From Pelosinus sp. UFO1 (GTDB lineage: Bacteria; Bacillota; Negativicutes; DSM-13327): a DNA stretch of 64,000 nt. The DNA is taken from NCBI RefSeq assembly GCF_000725345.1, contig NZ_CP008852.1:1827693-1891692 (forward strand), in the 5' to 3' direction. The notes under the pieces were generated by a model that ran no database searches, was not told the origin of the DNA, and worked only from the letters and a program-made list of their open reading frames with translations. The position numbers and the translations under genes were made by a program. Shown here one piece after another: positions 17,732-26,357 of this stretch (its first letter is position 1; the number at the start of each line of letters is the position of its first letter).

Positions 17732-17971
17732 TGCCAACTATACTTTGCCTGCGGCATATCAGGAGCTATCCAGCACTTGGCAGGCATGTCCTCTTCGGAC
17801 ATTATCATTGCTATTAACAAAGATGCCGATGCTCCAATTTTCAAATTGGATAATTATGGTATTGTTGGTGATGTAATCGAAATTATTCCGTTTTTGATAG
17901 AAGCGTTCAGTTCAGTAAAAATAAATATGAGTGTATTTAATAAAAATAACTCATTTAATGTAACGAAATAG
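17732..17971 (+). pseudogene. C-terminal remnant of electron transfer flavoprotein alpha subunit (etfA)
   Basis: In frame from 17732, just after a TAG, the sequence encodes [17 protein letters not shown] and [20 protein letters not shown], the FAD-binding end of EtfA, then degenerates into a non-conserved tail. There is no start codon or ribosome binding site and about three quarters of the gene is missing. EtfAB partners butyryl-CoA dehydrogenase, which consumes the crotonyl-CoA made by Kal, so the operon probably once continued with those genes. Confidence 0.85.
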
Positions 17972-18017
17972 ACCATTAATCTAGAAAAATGTATTTTTAA
18001 AAAGTAAGTTAAATATC

Positions 18018-18045
18018 TAGACAAAAGTCATTTTTGTGCTATAAT
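18018..18045 (+). promoter_or_regulatory. Sigma-A promoter of glnN
   Basis: TAGACA (18018-18023), 16 bp, TATAAT (18040-18045). Transcription from about 18052 would begin just before the hairpin leader. Confidence 0.7.
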
Positions 18046-18067
18046 AATACTATAACTGAAAAATAAT

Positions 18068-18120
18068 GGGTCAACGAAGACTCCTATCACTGAACAAGTG
18101 GTGGGGTCTGTTTTTTTTTA
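18068..18120 (+). promoter_or_regulatory. Attenuator leader of glnN with ANTAR-type hexaloop hairpin
   Basis: A hairpin GGGTC-AACGAA-GACTC (18068-18083) has a six-base loop with A at position 1 and G at position 4, the signature bound by ANTAR-domain antiterminators (compare the AGCAANGRRGCU motif). Its 3' arm is also the base of an intrinsic terminator (18079-18108, loop GAACA, then a T-run 18111-18119), so the two structures exclude each other. A second hexaloop hairpin, normally present, is not obvious. Control of nitrogen genes by such leaders is known; the assignment here is inferred. Confidence 0.5.
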
Positions 18121-18229
18121 GGGATTGTGGTACCATTATTGGAAAAACTAAAGTGTAAACGTTTTTAATGAGAAAAGAATTGCTTTCTGTTTAATGTCAA
18201 ATAATGAAAAGATGAGAGGGGTTTTTTTG

Positions 18230-20323
18230 ATGAGCAAGTTAGGTCAAATTTTTGGTTCAAATGTATTTAATGATGCCGTTATGAAAGAGAGTCTTCCTAA
18301 AGCTACATATAAAGCTTTAAAAAAGACGATTGAAGGTGGTCTTCCTTTAGATCCAGCAGTAGCAGATGTAGTAGCTACCGCTATGAAAGATTGGGCTCTT
18401 GAAAAAGGCGCAACCCATTTTACTCATTGGTTCCAACCTATGACAGGTATCACTGCTGAAAAACATGATGCCTTTATATCACCAACTGATGATGGTAAAG
18501 CTATTATGGAGTTCTCAGGCAAAGAATTAATTAAGGGAGAACCGGATGCTTCTTCATTCCCTTCTGGTGGTCTTAGAGCTACTTTTGAAGCTAGAGGATA
18601 TACTGCATGGGATTGTACATCACCAGCATTTGTAAAAGACGGTTCATTATGTATACCAACGGCTTTTTGTTCTTATACTGGAGAGGCTTTGGACAAGAAA
18701 ATTCCGCTATTATCTTCAATGGAAGCGTTATCCAAACAAGCATTACGTGTATTAAAAGCGCTTGGAAATACAACATCTAAGAAAGTTATAACAACCGTTG
18801 GACCAGAACAAGAATACTTTATTGTTGATAAAAAAATATATGATCAAAGAAAAGATTTAAAATTTACAGGAAGAACACTTTTTGGTGCTAAACCTCCTAA
18901 GGGCCAAGAATTAGATGATCATTATTTTGGTTCAATTAAAGAAAGAATTTCTAATTACATGAAGGAATTAGATGAAGAACTTTGGAAACTTGGGATTTCG
19001 GCAAAGAGCAAACATAACGAAGTGGCTCCTGCGCAACATGAGTTAGCTCCAATATATACTACGACAAATATAGCGACAGATCACAACCAACTTACTATGG
19101 ATACAATGAAGAAAGTTGCTTTAAGACAAGGTCTTGTTTGCTTGTTGCATGAAAAACCATTCGCTGGAATTAATGGTTCCGGTAAGCATAATAACTGGTC
19201 TATGGGAACAGATGATGGAATGAATTTACTAGAACCAGGTAAGACTCCTCATGATAATAGACAGTTCCTTGTATTCTTATGTTCTGTTATAAAAGCCGTT
19301 GATGTTTATTCAGATTTATTAAGAGTATCGGCTGCAAATCCAGGAAATGATCATAGGTTAGGTGCTAATGAAGCTCCTCCAGCTATCATCTCAATATTCT
19401 TAGGAGAGCAATTACAAGATATTCTAGAGCAAATTGAAAACGGCGGAGCTACAAGCTCTAAAACTGGCGGTAACATGGAGATTGGTGTTACTACGTTGCC
19501 TGTATTGCCAAAAGATGCAACTGACAGAAACAGAACTTCCCCATTCGCATTTACCGGTAATAAGTTTGAGTTTAGAATGTGCCCATCTTCAGCTTCCATT
19601 GCTGAACCAAATATAACTTTAAATACGATTGTAGCTGAAATACTGGACGAAGTTGCTAGTCGATTGGAAAAGGCTAAGGATGTAAATGCCGAAGTCAAAG
19701 CAATTCTTGCTGAATATGTTAGCAAGCATAAAAGAGTGGTATTTAACGGAAATGGATATTCAGATGAATGGGTTGTTGAAGCTGAAAAGAGAGGTCTTCC
19801 AAACTTAAAAACTACAGTTGAATCCATTAAAGCTCTTATTTCTGAAAAGAACATAGCTGTAATGGAAAAACATGGTGTATTGAGCAGATTGGAAATGGAA
19901 TCTCGTTATGAAATAGCTCTTGAAAATTATATCAAAACAATTAACATTGAAGCGCTGACAATGATAGAAATGGCTAAGAGAGAAATAATGCCTGCTGTTA
20001 TCAAGTCTGCTACAGGTCTTGCTGCTTCAATCAATACAATCAAAGCTACAGGTGTAGCGGTTGACTTAACCGCTCAAACTGAATTGTTAACAGAAATTTC
20101 TTCATTAACTGGGGCATTAAAGAAAGCTATTACGGTTCTTGAAGAAACTGTAGAAAAAGCCTCAAATGCTCATGGAGACATATATGAACAAGCTTCATTA
20201 TACCGTTTTGATGTATTTGAGAAAATGGCAACACTACGTGAAGTTGTTGATACACTTGAAACTTTAGTAGATAAAGATGTATGGCCAATGCCAACTTATG
20301 GTGAACTATTATTCAACATATAA
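18230..20323 (+). CDS. glnN: Glutamine synthetase, type III
   Basis: Makes glutamine from glutamate, ammonia and ATP; large GSIII class (697 residues, against about 470 for GSI). Landmarks: [26 protein letters not shown] (metal ligand region), [27 protein letters not shown] and the conserved [17 protein letters not shown] 18230 is chosen over ATG 18194 because GAGAGGG lies 9 bases before it. Codon use leans to AGA for arginine, unlike the CGT-rich second glutamine synthetase, which may reflect different ancestry. A terminator follows. Confidence 0.95.
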   Translation: MSKLGQIFGSNVFNDAVMKESLPKATYKALKKTIEGGLPLDPAVADVVATAMKDWALEKGATHFTHWFQPMTGITAEKHDAFISPTDDGKAIMEFSGKELIKGEPDASSFPSGGLRATFEARGYTAWDCTSPAFVKDGSLCIPTAFCSYTGEALDKKIPLLSSMEALSKQALRVLKALGNTTSKKVITTVGPEQEYFIVDKKIYDQRKDLKFTGRTLFGAKPPKGQELDDHYFGSIKERISNYMKELDEELWKLGISAKSKHNEVAPAQHELAPIYTTTNIATDHNQLTMDTMKKVALRQGLVCLLHEKPFAGINGSGKHNNWSMGTDDGMNLLEPGKTPHDNRQFLVFLCSVIKAVDVYSDLLRVSAANPGNDHRLGANEAPPAIISIFLGEQLQDILEQIENGGATSSKTGGNMEIGVTTLPVLPKDATDRNRTSPFAFTGNKFEFRMCPSSASIAEPNITLNTIVAEILDEVASRLEKAKDVNAEVKAILAEYVSKHKRVVFNGNGYSDEWVVEAEKRGLPNLKTTVESIKALISEKNIAVMEKHGVLSRLEMESRYEIALENYIKTINIEALTMIEMAKREIMPAVIKSATGLAASINTIKATGVAVDLTAQTELLTEISSLTGALKKAITVLEETVEKASNAHGDIYEQASLYRFDVFEKMATLREVVDTLETLVDKDVWPMPTYGELLFNI

Positions 20324-20337
20324 TCTATTAATTAAAT

Positions 20338-20370
20338 ATCCTGGCTGTACAAGCCAGGATTTTAATTTTT
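20338..20370 (+). terminator. Terminator after glnN
   Basis: A 9-bp stem (ATCCTGGCT 20338-20346 with AGCCAGGAT 20352-20360) followed by TTTAATTTTT. Confidence 0.9.
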
Positions 20371-20389
20371 GTATACAGGCGCTTACTTG

Positions 20390-20418
20390 TTGACGTCAGT
20401 CAATCTGGGGAGTACAAT
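20390..20418 (+). promoter_or_regulatory. Sigma-A promoter of the second glutamine synthetase
   Basis: TTGACG (20390-20395), 17 bp, TACAAT (20413-20418). It lies 31 bases before the start codon, leaving a very short leader with no hairpin, unlike the glnN leader. Confidence 0.6.
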
Positions 20419-20448
20419 TATACTTAAAATATGTAAGAGGTGATGCAA

Positions 20449-22350
20449 ATGATAAATGAATTGCTTTATGTGATTCCAGCTGGAAAATATGACAAAAGCG
20501 AATTGGTTGAGCTATTAAAACAACATTCAGAGATTAAGTTTGTTTCATTAGTGGGTATTGACCTTGCTGGTAATGACACTGATGAGAAAATTCCAATGGG
20601 AATATTCCTTAAAGATATGGATGATTTCTTTAGAGGAAGCGCAGTACAAACAGATGGTTCTTCTGTAGTACTTACAGGTATTGCTACTTTGAATAATGCA
20701 AAAGTAGATATGCCTGCCGATGCTAATGTAAATTGGTTTGTTGATTATAATTATGATAATATTGATGAAGCAACTGGCAAACCTACTGGTACACTTCGTA
20801 TTCCAGCATTCCTTGTTCATGATGGATTGCGTGTTGATTCCCGTGCGGTATTAGCTGATAGTCTCGCTTACATAAAATCAGAACTGAAAAGTTTATTCAA
20901 AAAATATCCTAAAGTTGCTGGCCTTGAACATATCAATGGGGAAGACATTGAGGATATTGTTTTTACATCAGGAACGGAACTTGAGTTTTGGGTTAAGACA
21001 CCAGTTGATAAAGCTGAAGTTGCAGAATTGTCAGCATCCCAGACTTTGCAAGAACAATACTGGCAACGTACCCGTGGCTCTGTGCGTACTGCATTAGAAC
21101 AAACGGTTGTGATGTTAGATAATTACGGTTTGAAAACTGAAATGGGCCATAAAGAAGTTGGTGGGATTAAAGCCACTATTGATGAAGCTGGTAATTTGAC
21201 TCATGTTTGCGAACAGCTAGAAATTGACTGGCGTTTCGCGGATGCTATGCAAGCAGCCGATAATGAATTACAAGCTCGTATTGTTGTAAGAGAAGTATTT
21301 AGAGCGAATGGTCTTGAAGTAACCTTTAAGGCAAAACCAATCATTGGTGTAGCTGGTAATGGTGAACATACTCATGTAGGTTTCGCTGCTAAAATGAAAT
21401 CAGGCAAATTAGTGAACTTGTTTGCTCCTACTGACATGAAAGCTGATTTTATGAGTGCCGTTGGTTACGGTTCTATCATGGGTTTACTTAAAAACTATGA
21501 AGCGATCAACCCATTTATTTCTTCAACAAACGATGCATTGAATCGTTTGAAACCAGGTTTTGAAGCACCAGTTTGTATCGTAACTTCCCTTGGACATACG
21601 CCAGAAATTCCTTCACGTAATCGTACGATCCTTGCAGGCTTGGTACGTGACGTAAATAATCCATTAGCTACTCGTTTTGAAGTTCGTGCAGCGAATCCTT
21701 ATACAAATACGTATGTTGCCTTATCTGCTATTTACTTAAGCATGCTTGACGGGGTTAAAGGGATTGTGGAGTCCGGTAAAAATACAAAAGAAATATTGGC
21801 TGAGTTGTCTAAAGAAGCAGGCGTTCCTGGGTTCTATTTAGAAAAGGACCGTGCTTATCGCAGCGAACATGATGTATTCGAAGATTATACAGAAGAAGAA
21901 CGTAATAAATTATTTAGTAAACCTCCTGCTACTGTTTGGGAAAACATGGAGAACCTTAAAAAGTATCCAGAAAAAACCCAAGTAATTAAAACGGGTAATA
22001 TTTTGCGTCAAGAAATTATTGATGCTTTCGTTGCAGGTGCTTTAATCCGTTGGTCAACAGAATTGGTTAAGAGAATTATTCCTGAAAACCTTGCTATTGT
22101 TAAAGCTACAAAACCTTTGCACGATGCAGAAACTGCAGTTGATTACGACTTATACCTTTGGGATAAAGTGAACGCCTTACGTGTAGAGTTGGCTAAAGAT
22201 ACTGTAGCTCACAAGGGTATTTTTACTCGTATTGCTAATGCCATTGCATCAGGCGATTATGACACTGCTTCTACTCTTCAAGTTGAAATGTATGGCAAAG
22301 TAGAAGAGTTGAAAGCTGTATACGCTCAATACAAATCTAACATTATTTAA
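20449..22350 (+). CDS. Large glutamine synthetase-family enzyme (clostridial 630-aa type)
   Basis: 633 residues. The catalytic half has TSGTELEFWVKTP (glutamate/metal site), KAKPIIGVAGNGEHTHVGF (nucleotide and His metal ligand) and RNRTILAGLVRD. It differs from glnN next door in sequence and size and belongs to the extended GS family common in clostridia and Negativicutes. The usual GS reaction is likely but not certain. Start ATG 20449 has AAGAGG 8 bases upstream. Confidence 0.85.
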   Translation: MINELLYVIPAGKYDKSELVELLKQHSEIKFVSLVGIDLAGNDTDEKIPMGIFLKDMDDFFRGSAVQTDGSSVVLTGIATLNNAKVDMPADANVNWFVDYNYDNIDEATGKPTGTLRIPAFLVHDGLRVDSRAVLADSLAYIKSELKSLFKKYPKVAGLEHINGEDIEDIVFTSGTELEFWVKTPVDKAEVAELSASQTLQEQYWQRTRGSVRTALEQTVVMLDNYGLKTEMGHKEVGGIKATIDEAGNLTHVCEQLEIDWRFADAMQAADNELQARIVVREVFRANGLEVTFKAKPIIGVAGNGEHTHVGFAAKMKSGKLVNLFAPTDMKADFMSAVGYGSIMGLLKNYEAINPFISSTNDALNRLKPGFEAPVCIVTSLGHTPEIPSRNRTILAGLVRDVNNPLATRFEVRAANPYTNTYVALSAIYLSMLDGVKGIVESGKNTKEILAELSKEAGVPGFYLEKDRAYRSEHDVFEDYTEEERNKLFSKPPATVWENMENLKKYPEKTQVIKTGNILRQEIIDAFVAGALIRWSTELVKRIIPENLAIVKATKPLHDAETAVDYDLYLWDKVNALRVELAKDTVAHKGIFTRIANAIASGDYDTASTLQVEMYGKVEELKAVYAQYKSNII

Positions 22351-22366
22351 TAATTGTTAATAACAA

Positions 22367-22399
22367 AAGCCCCTTATCTACGGATAAGGGGCTTCTTTG
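22367..22399 (+). terminator. Terminator after the second glutamine synthetase
   Basis: A 12-bp perfect stem (AAGCCCCTTATC 22367-22378 with 22383-22394) with loop TACG, then TCTTTG. It may also act for the convergent tpx gene. Confidence 0.9.
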
Positions 22400-22456
22400 T
22401 GCTGGTTTTTTACATGAAAATAGCAGCACACTATATGTGGCCGCTATTTTTAAAAT

Positions 22457-22969
22457 TTATATGTACTGCTTTACAACGGCCATTACTTTATCGTAATCAG
22501 GCTGATCACCAATATTAGCAACATACTCTACGTGACGTACAATGTCATTTTTATCAATGACCACTGTACCGCGGGATAAAAGACGTAATTCTTCAATAAC
22601 AAATCCATATTTAAGACCAAAATCAAGATCCTTGTGATCAGAGATAGTTTTTATGGTGGCGATATCTTTTGCAGCACAATATTTTTTCAAGGCAAAAGGT
22701 AAGTCAACGCTGATTGATAAAACCGTTAAGCCATCAATTTTAGCAGCCTCTTCATTAAACCAGCGAGTTTGAATATCGCAAACAGATGTATCTATGGAAG
22801 GTACAACGCTAATTACGCGAACCTTACTTTTTGTATCACTAAGTGAAAGAGGAGATAGATCTGGAGATAATGCAGTGAACTCAGGAGCCTTATCACCGAT
22901 CTTTACTTCCGTACCAATTAGTGTCACTGGATTGCCACCGAATTTTACAACATCACTACGTTTACTCAT
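22457..22969 (-). CDS. tpx: Thiol peroxidase (Tpx)
   Basis: An atypical 2-Cys peroxiredoxin that reduces hydroperoxides with thioredoxin. 170 residues. The peroxidatic cysteine lies in VPSIDTSVCDIQT and the resolving cysteine in LKKYCAAKD, the Tpx pattern. The start ATG has AGGAGGCGTTCCCTA upstream. It stands alone on the minus strand, in keeping with an inducible oxidative-stress gene in an anaerobe. Confidence 0.95.
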   Translation of the reverse strand: MSKRSDVVKFGGNPVTLIGTEVKIGDKAPEFTALSPDLSPLSLSDTKSKVRVISVVPSIDTSVCDIQTRWFNEEAAKIDGLTVLSISVDLPFALKKYCAAKDIATIKTISDHKDLDFGLKYGFVIEELRLLSRGTVVIDKNDIVRHVEYVANIGDQPDYDKVMAVVKQYI

Positions 22970-23182
22970 TAGGGAACGCCTCCTTGTTTAAATGTGATCA
23001 TATATATATGGTAACATGTGTCAGAAAGAATGTAAATAATAATTATTATTAAATAGTTTAAAATTTTATCTTAAAGAATGAGAGAAGAAGTCAGTATTTG
23101 TAGTAGCTTTGCAGGAGTTTAGTAGAGATTGTTGAAGTATTAGAAAAGATATAATAGTATTTTTACTTGAGGGGGCATATAA

Positions 23183-23680
23183 ATGGATGTAAAATTATTT
23201 AGTGATCTTGAAGGCTTACGAATTGCGATGGATATAGAAGAGCAGGGGCGTGATTTTTATCAACAAGCTTTCGATATAGCAAAAGAAGATGCCCATAAAG
23301 ATCTATTCTGTTTATTGAAAAACGAAGAAATTATTCATTTTGAAACATTTAGTAAAATTTTTGATACAGTAAATAAAAATAAAGAGGCGGCATCAGAGGA
23401 ATACTTGTTTGATCCCGAGACTTCTCGTTATCTTACTGTGCTGGCAGAAGGTCATATATTCCCAACAGCAGCCAATGCGAAAGTTAAAATTGCCGAAGTG
23501 ACAACAGTTCGCGAAATTTTACAAATGGCCATTCAAGCTGAAAAAGATTCTATATTGTTTTATGATGAATTAGCAACTAAATCAAAATTCGAAGAAGCTA
23601 AGAAAATTTTTACAACTCTTAAAGCAGAAGAACAAACTCATGTAGTTAAATTACGTAAAATTCTCGATACCTTAGCTTAA
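23183..23680 (+). CDS. Rubrerythrin-like diiron (ferritin-like) protein
   Basis: 165 residues, all helical, with paired Glu/His ligands of a ferritin-like diiron site: EEQGRDFYQQAF and NEEIIHFETF in the first half, and AIQAEKDSILFYDELA and KAEEQTHVVKL in the second. The C-terminal rubredoxin domain of classical rubrerythrin is missing, so it must use another electron donor. Probable role in peroxide or oxygen defence. A terminator follows directly. Confidence 0.8.
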   Translation: MDVKLFSDLEGLRIAMDIEEQGRDFYQQAFDIAKEDAHKDLFCLLKNEEIIHFETFSKIFDTVNKNKEAASEEYLFDPETSRYLTVLAEGHIFPTAANAKVKIAEVTTVREILQMAIQAEKDSILFYDELATKSKFEEAKKIFTTLKAEEQTHVVKLRKILDTLA

Positions 23681-23701
23681 GTAAATATATTATCCTCACC
23701 A

Positions 23702-23737
23702 GAATAATCGCGGCATAGTTTCCGCGATTATTCTTTT
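23702..23737 (+). terminator. Terminator after the rubrerythrin-like gene
   Basis: A 12-bp perfect stem (GAATAATCGCGG 23702-23713 with 23722-23733) followed by TTTT. Confidence 0.9.
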
Positions 23738-23849
23738 ACCAATAAGTCTTAAAGATTCTACTTTTCAGCAGGAAATATTCTGAAAATAGGGAATTATATA
23801 TATACTGGAATATAGCCTATCATATAGAAAGGTAGGAGGGGGTTACGTA

Positions 23850-23984
23850 GTGACTAAAGGAATGGGAAAACGTGCTCATCACAGACAGGACATGAAAAAG
23901 TTAAATCAAACTGCACTTACGATTGGTGGTGTGTTAGGAGCTATTTGCTTAATAGCGGTCATCGTCTCTCTTTTGTATAAGTGA
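23850..23984 (+). CDS. Small single-span membrane protein
   Basis: 44 residues: a basic, His/Lys-rich cytoplasmic head (KRAHHRQDMKK) and one membrane helix (IGGVLGAICLIAVIVSLLY). GTG 23850 has TAGGAGGGGG 7 bases upstream, and a perfect-palindrome terminator follows within a few bases of the stop, so it looks like an autonomous small gene. I do not recognise a family. Confidence 0.6.
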   Translation: MTKGMGKRAHHRQDMKKLNQTALTIGGVLGAICLIAVIVSLLYK

Positions 23985-23987
23985 TAC

Positions 23988-24010
23988 AAAGTGCCTTAAG
24001 GCACTTTTCT
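23988..24010 (+). terminator. Terminator after the small membrane protein
   Basis: AAAGTGCCTT/AAGGCACTTT is a 10-bp palindrome with hardly any loop, followed by TCTTTT. A tight loop must open for it to form. Confidence 0.7.
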
Positions 24011-24139
24011 TTTGTGTATAAGAAGAGTAAAAAGAAAAGAATGCTACCTAAAAATTATATGTAGGTAAGAGATGGAAATATTGTCGAGATAGGGTTATAC
24101 TGTTTATATAGAAAGAAACGTTATAAGGGGGCGGGGCTG

Positions 24140-25369
24140 ATGATTAAAGATAAAGAATGGGTAATAAATGAAATAGAGAAAATTGCCTGTTTTGGAAAGG
24201 GACCTCGCGGCATAACTCGCTTAGCTTTTAGCCAAACCGCTGTAGAATCGCAAGAATACATAATAAGCTTAATGAAGCAGGAAGGCCTAGTCGTCACAGT
24301 CGATCAAATTGGCAATATTATTGGTCGTCTAGAGGGCAAAGATAATACATTACCAGCAGTAGCTACGGGTTCCCATTTGGATACAGTACCAGAGGGGGGC
24401 AAGTATGACGGTGTACTTGGAGTAATTGGCGGATTAGCAGCGATGCGTCGTTTAAAAGATAGAGGGGGCTTAACACACCCAGTTGAGCTGATCGTTTTTG
24501 CTTCTGAAGAATCAAGTCGCTTTGGTTTTGCTACAATAGGAAGTAAAACTATGGTGGGATTAGCCAATAGCATTGCTTGGAGTAAGGCTAAAGACCAAGA
24601 TGGCAGGAGTTTTCCAGAAGTAATGTTAGAGAATCAATATGATCTAGAGCATCTCAGCGCTGCAGCACGTAGTAGTGAAGACATAAAGGCTTTTATTGAA
24701 CTTCATATTGAGCAAGGAAGAGTGCTAGAAAAGGAGGGAAGAACGATAGGGATAGTGGAAGCCATCGCTGCTCCTACACGTCTTAAGATTATAGTAGAGG
24801 GTGTAGCTGCTCATTCAGGCTCTACTCCTATGGAAGAGCGACAAGATGCCCTAGTAAGTGCTTCTATGATTGTGCTGGCTATACAAGAGATCGGACTCGA
24901 ACAATCAAGCTACGGTACAGTAGCTACGGTAGGCATGCTCAAAGTCCACCCAGGTTCTATAAATGTTATTCCTGGTGTGGTGGAAATGCATGTAGACATT
25001 CGCGGCATAGATCATGAAAGTATTATTGAATGTTTACAGGATATTAAGGATGCGATTAGTGCAATTGCGGAAGAGCAAGAAACTGGGGTTTCCATCGTAA
25101 TGCTTTCAGCAGAAAAACCTGTAAAAATGAATAAAGAAATTATGAGTCTTATTAAGAAGGTTTGTAATGAAAAAAATGTGTCTTACCAATTTTTACATAG
25201 CCGAGCAGGTCATGATGCTATGAATCTATCTCGCTTGGCACCAACGGGTATGATCTTTGTTCCTTCCAAAGATGGAGTCAGTCACAATCCAGATGAGTAC
25301 ACGAAGGATGACGATATAATGGTAGGAATTGATATTCTGACGGAAACGTTATATCAATTGGCAAAGTAG
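24140..25369 (+). CDS. M20-family amidohydrolase (allantoate / N-carbamoyl-amino-acid hydrolase type)
   Basis: 409 residues of the AllC/HyuC group of M20 metal-dependent amidases. The metal ligands are visible as GSHLDTVPEGGKYDG, ASEESSRFG and FIELHIEQG; the C-terminal ligand is in SRAGHDAMNLS. The group releases ammonia or CO2 plus ammonia from allantoate, ureidoglycolate or N-carbamoyl amino acids; which one cannot be told here, and no purine or hydantoin genes flank it. Start ATG 24140 follows AAGGGGG. Confidence 0.85.
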   Translation: MIKDKEWVINEIEKIACFGKGPRGITRLAFSQTAVESQEYIISLMKQEGLVVTVDQIGNIIGRLEGKDNTLPAVATGSHLDTVPEGGKYDGVLGVIGGLAAMRRLKDRGGLTHPVELIVFASEESSRFGFATIGSKTMVGLANSIAWSKAKDQDGRSFPEVMLENQYDLEHLSAAARSSEDIKAFIELHIEQGRVLEKEGRTIGIVEAIAAPTRLKIIVEGVAAHSGSTPMEERQDALVSASMIVLAIQEIGLEQSSYGTVATVGMLKVHPGSINVIPGVVEMHVDIRGIDHESIIECLQDIKDAISAIAEEQETGVSIVMLSAEKPVKMNKEIMSLIKKVCNEKNVSYQFLHSRAGHDAMNLSRLAPTGMIFVPSKDGVSHNPDEYTKDDDIMVGIDILTETLYQLAK

Positions 25370-25412
25370 ACTCATGGTTTTGGTCATAATGAAATATTGA
25401 AAAAATCAGCAG

Positions 25413-25444
25413 TAGAGCGGTCTTAGGGCCGCTCTATTTTTTTT
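25413..25444 (+). terminator. Terminator after the M20 amidohydrolase
   Basis: An 8-bp stem (TAGAGCGG 25413-25420 with 25429-25436) followed by TTTTTTTT. Confidence 0.9.
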
Positions 25445-25536
25445 AGGCAGTTATTACCGTTACTAATTATGTAAACAATATGGTAAAATGACAGGGACAG
25501 GACTTATCCATGACGTATTTTGAAAGGGGATTTTGA

Positions 25537-26262
25537 ATGAAAAAATTAATTGCCAGTATATGTGCAGTTGTGGCAGTTCACTTCTTTTCTCCTGCCATGC
25601 CAGTTCATGCTGCAGCCTTAGATGAGCAGTTGGCACAGTTGGTTGCGCAAAATGCTAGTGTTGATCGCATACAACAGCTGTTGCTATTAAAGAAAGAATG
25701 GGAGCAGGGAAATAAACAGGGACTAATAGAAAACTTGGCGAAAGCGGCTATAAACCAATCAAGTCAAGTGAGCGCTGCCAATGCCTTAGTGCAAGGTAAT
25801 GTAAATCAAGTAGTAAGCAATGCTTTACGCCAACAGGTTGAGCAAAAGATTACAGATCAAGCAATTCCTTATGGAAAAGAATTAGCGGCGTTTGCTGCAT
25901 TATTTAATAATCAGTCCTTAGCACCGAAAGCTGTCCAAGAGAATAATTCTCTGACAGCAGCACCTCAAAATTATAAGAGAGTATTAAATATGACTTCTAC
26001 GGCCTATGCGCCTGGGCCATTAGATAATGGTAAATGGGGTTATAAAACCTATGTAGGTGGCGCTGTGCGCCCAGGAGTGGCCGCAGTAGATCCTAACGTC
26101 ATTCCAATGGGAACCAAATTATGGGTAGAAGGTTATGGGGAAGCTGTCGCAGATGATCAAGGCAGCGCAATTAAAGGCAATCGTATTGATCTAGTCTTTA
26201 ACAATCGTCAAGATGCTCTTGATTATGGAATTAAGAACGTAAAAGTATACGTATTAAATTAA
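25537..26262 (+). CDS. Secreted 3D-domain cell-wall protein
   Basis: 241 residues. A signal peptide (about 1-26, ending PVHA-A) is followed by a Gln/Ala-rich helical spacer, then a C-terminal 3D (Asp-Asp-Asp) domain: TSTAYAPGPLDNGKWG, GVAAVDPNVIPMGTKLWVEG, GEAVADDQGSAIKGNRIDLV. The three conserved aspartates match the double-psi barrel of MltA/Rpf-type peptidoglycan lytic enzymes. It is a paralogue of the 3D protein at 28619 but lacks the PG-binding repeat and the riboswitch. Confidence 0.85.
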   Translation: MKKLIASICAVVAVHFFSPAMPVHAAALDEQLAQLVAQNASVDRIQQLLLLKKEWEQGNKQGLIENLAKAAINQSSQVSAANALVQGNVNQVVSNALRQQVEQKITDQAIPYGKELAAFAALFNNQSLAPKAVQENNSLTAAPQNYKRVLNMTSTAYAPGPLDNGKWGYKTYVGGAVRPGVAAVDPNVIPMGTKLWVEGYGEAVADDQGSAIKGNRIDLVFNNRQDALDYGIKNVKVYVLN

Positions 26263-26264
26263 TC

Positions 26265-26319
26265 AAAAAACTGGCTCTAGTGAGTAACTATAAGTTACAT
26301 GCTAGAGCCAGTTTTTTTG
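26265..26319 (+). terminator. Terminator after the 3D-domain gene
   Basis: The arms AAAAAACTGGCTCTAG (26265-26280) and CTAGAGCCAGTTTTTTT (26302-26318) pair; the loop contains a further GTAACT/AGTTAC stem. Strong in both directions, so it may also serve the minus-strand gene that ends at 26358. Confidence 0.9.
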
Positions 26320-26357
26320 TTATTTGATAACCTATGAAATATAGCGGTTACAGGTTC

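Noticed and set aside
19351-19854. 167-codon minus-strand ORF inside glnN, and other long antisense frames (for example 5249-5611, 59625-60029, 53374-53739)
   Set aside because: They lie opposite well-identified genes, have no ribosome binding sites and no recognisable domains; they are shadows of codon bias.
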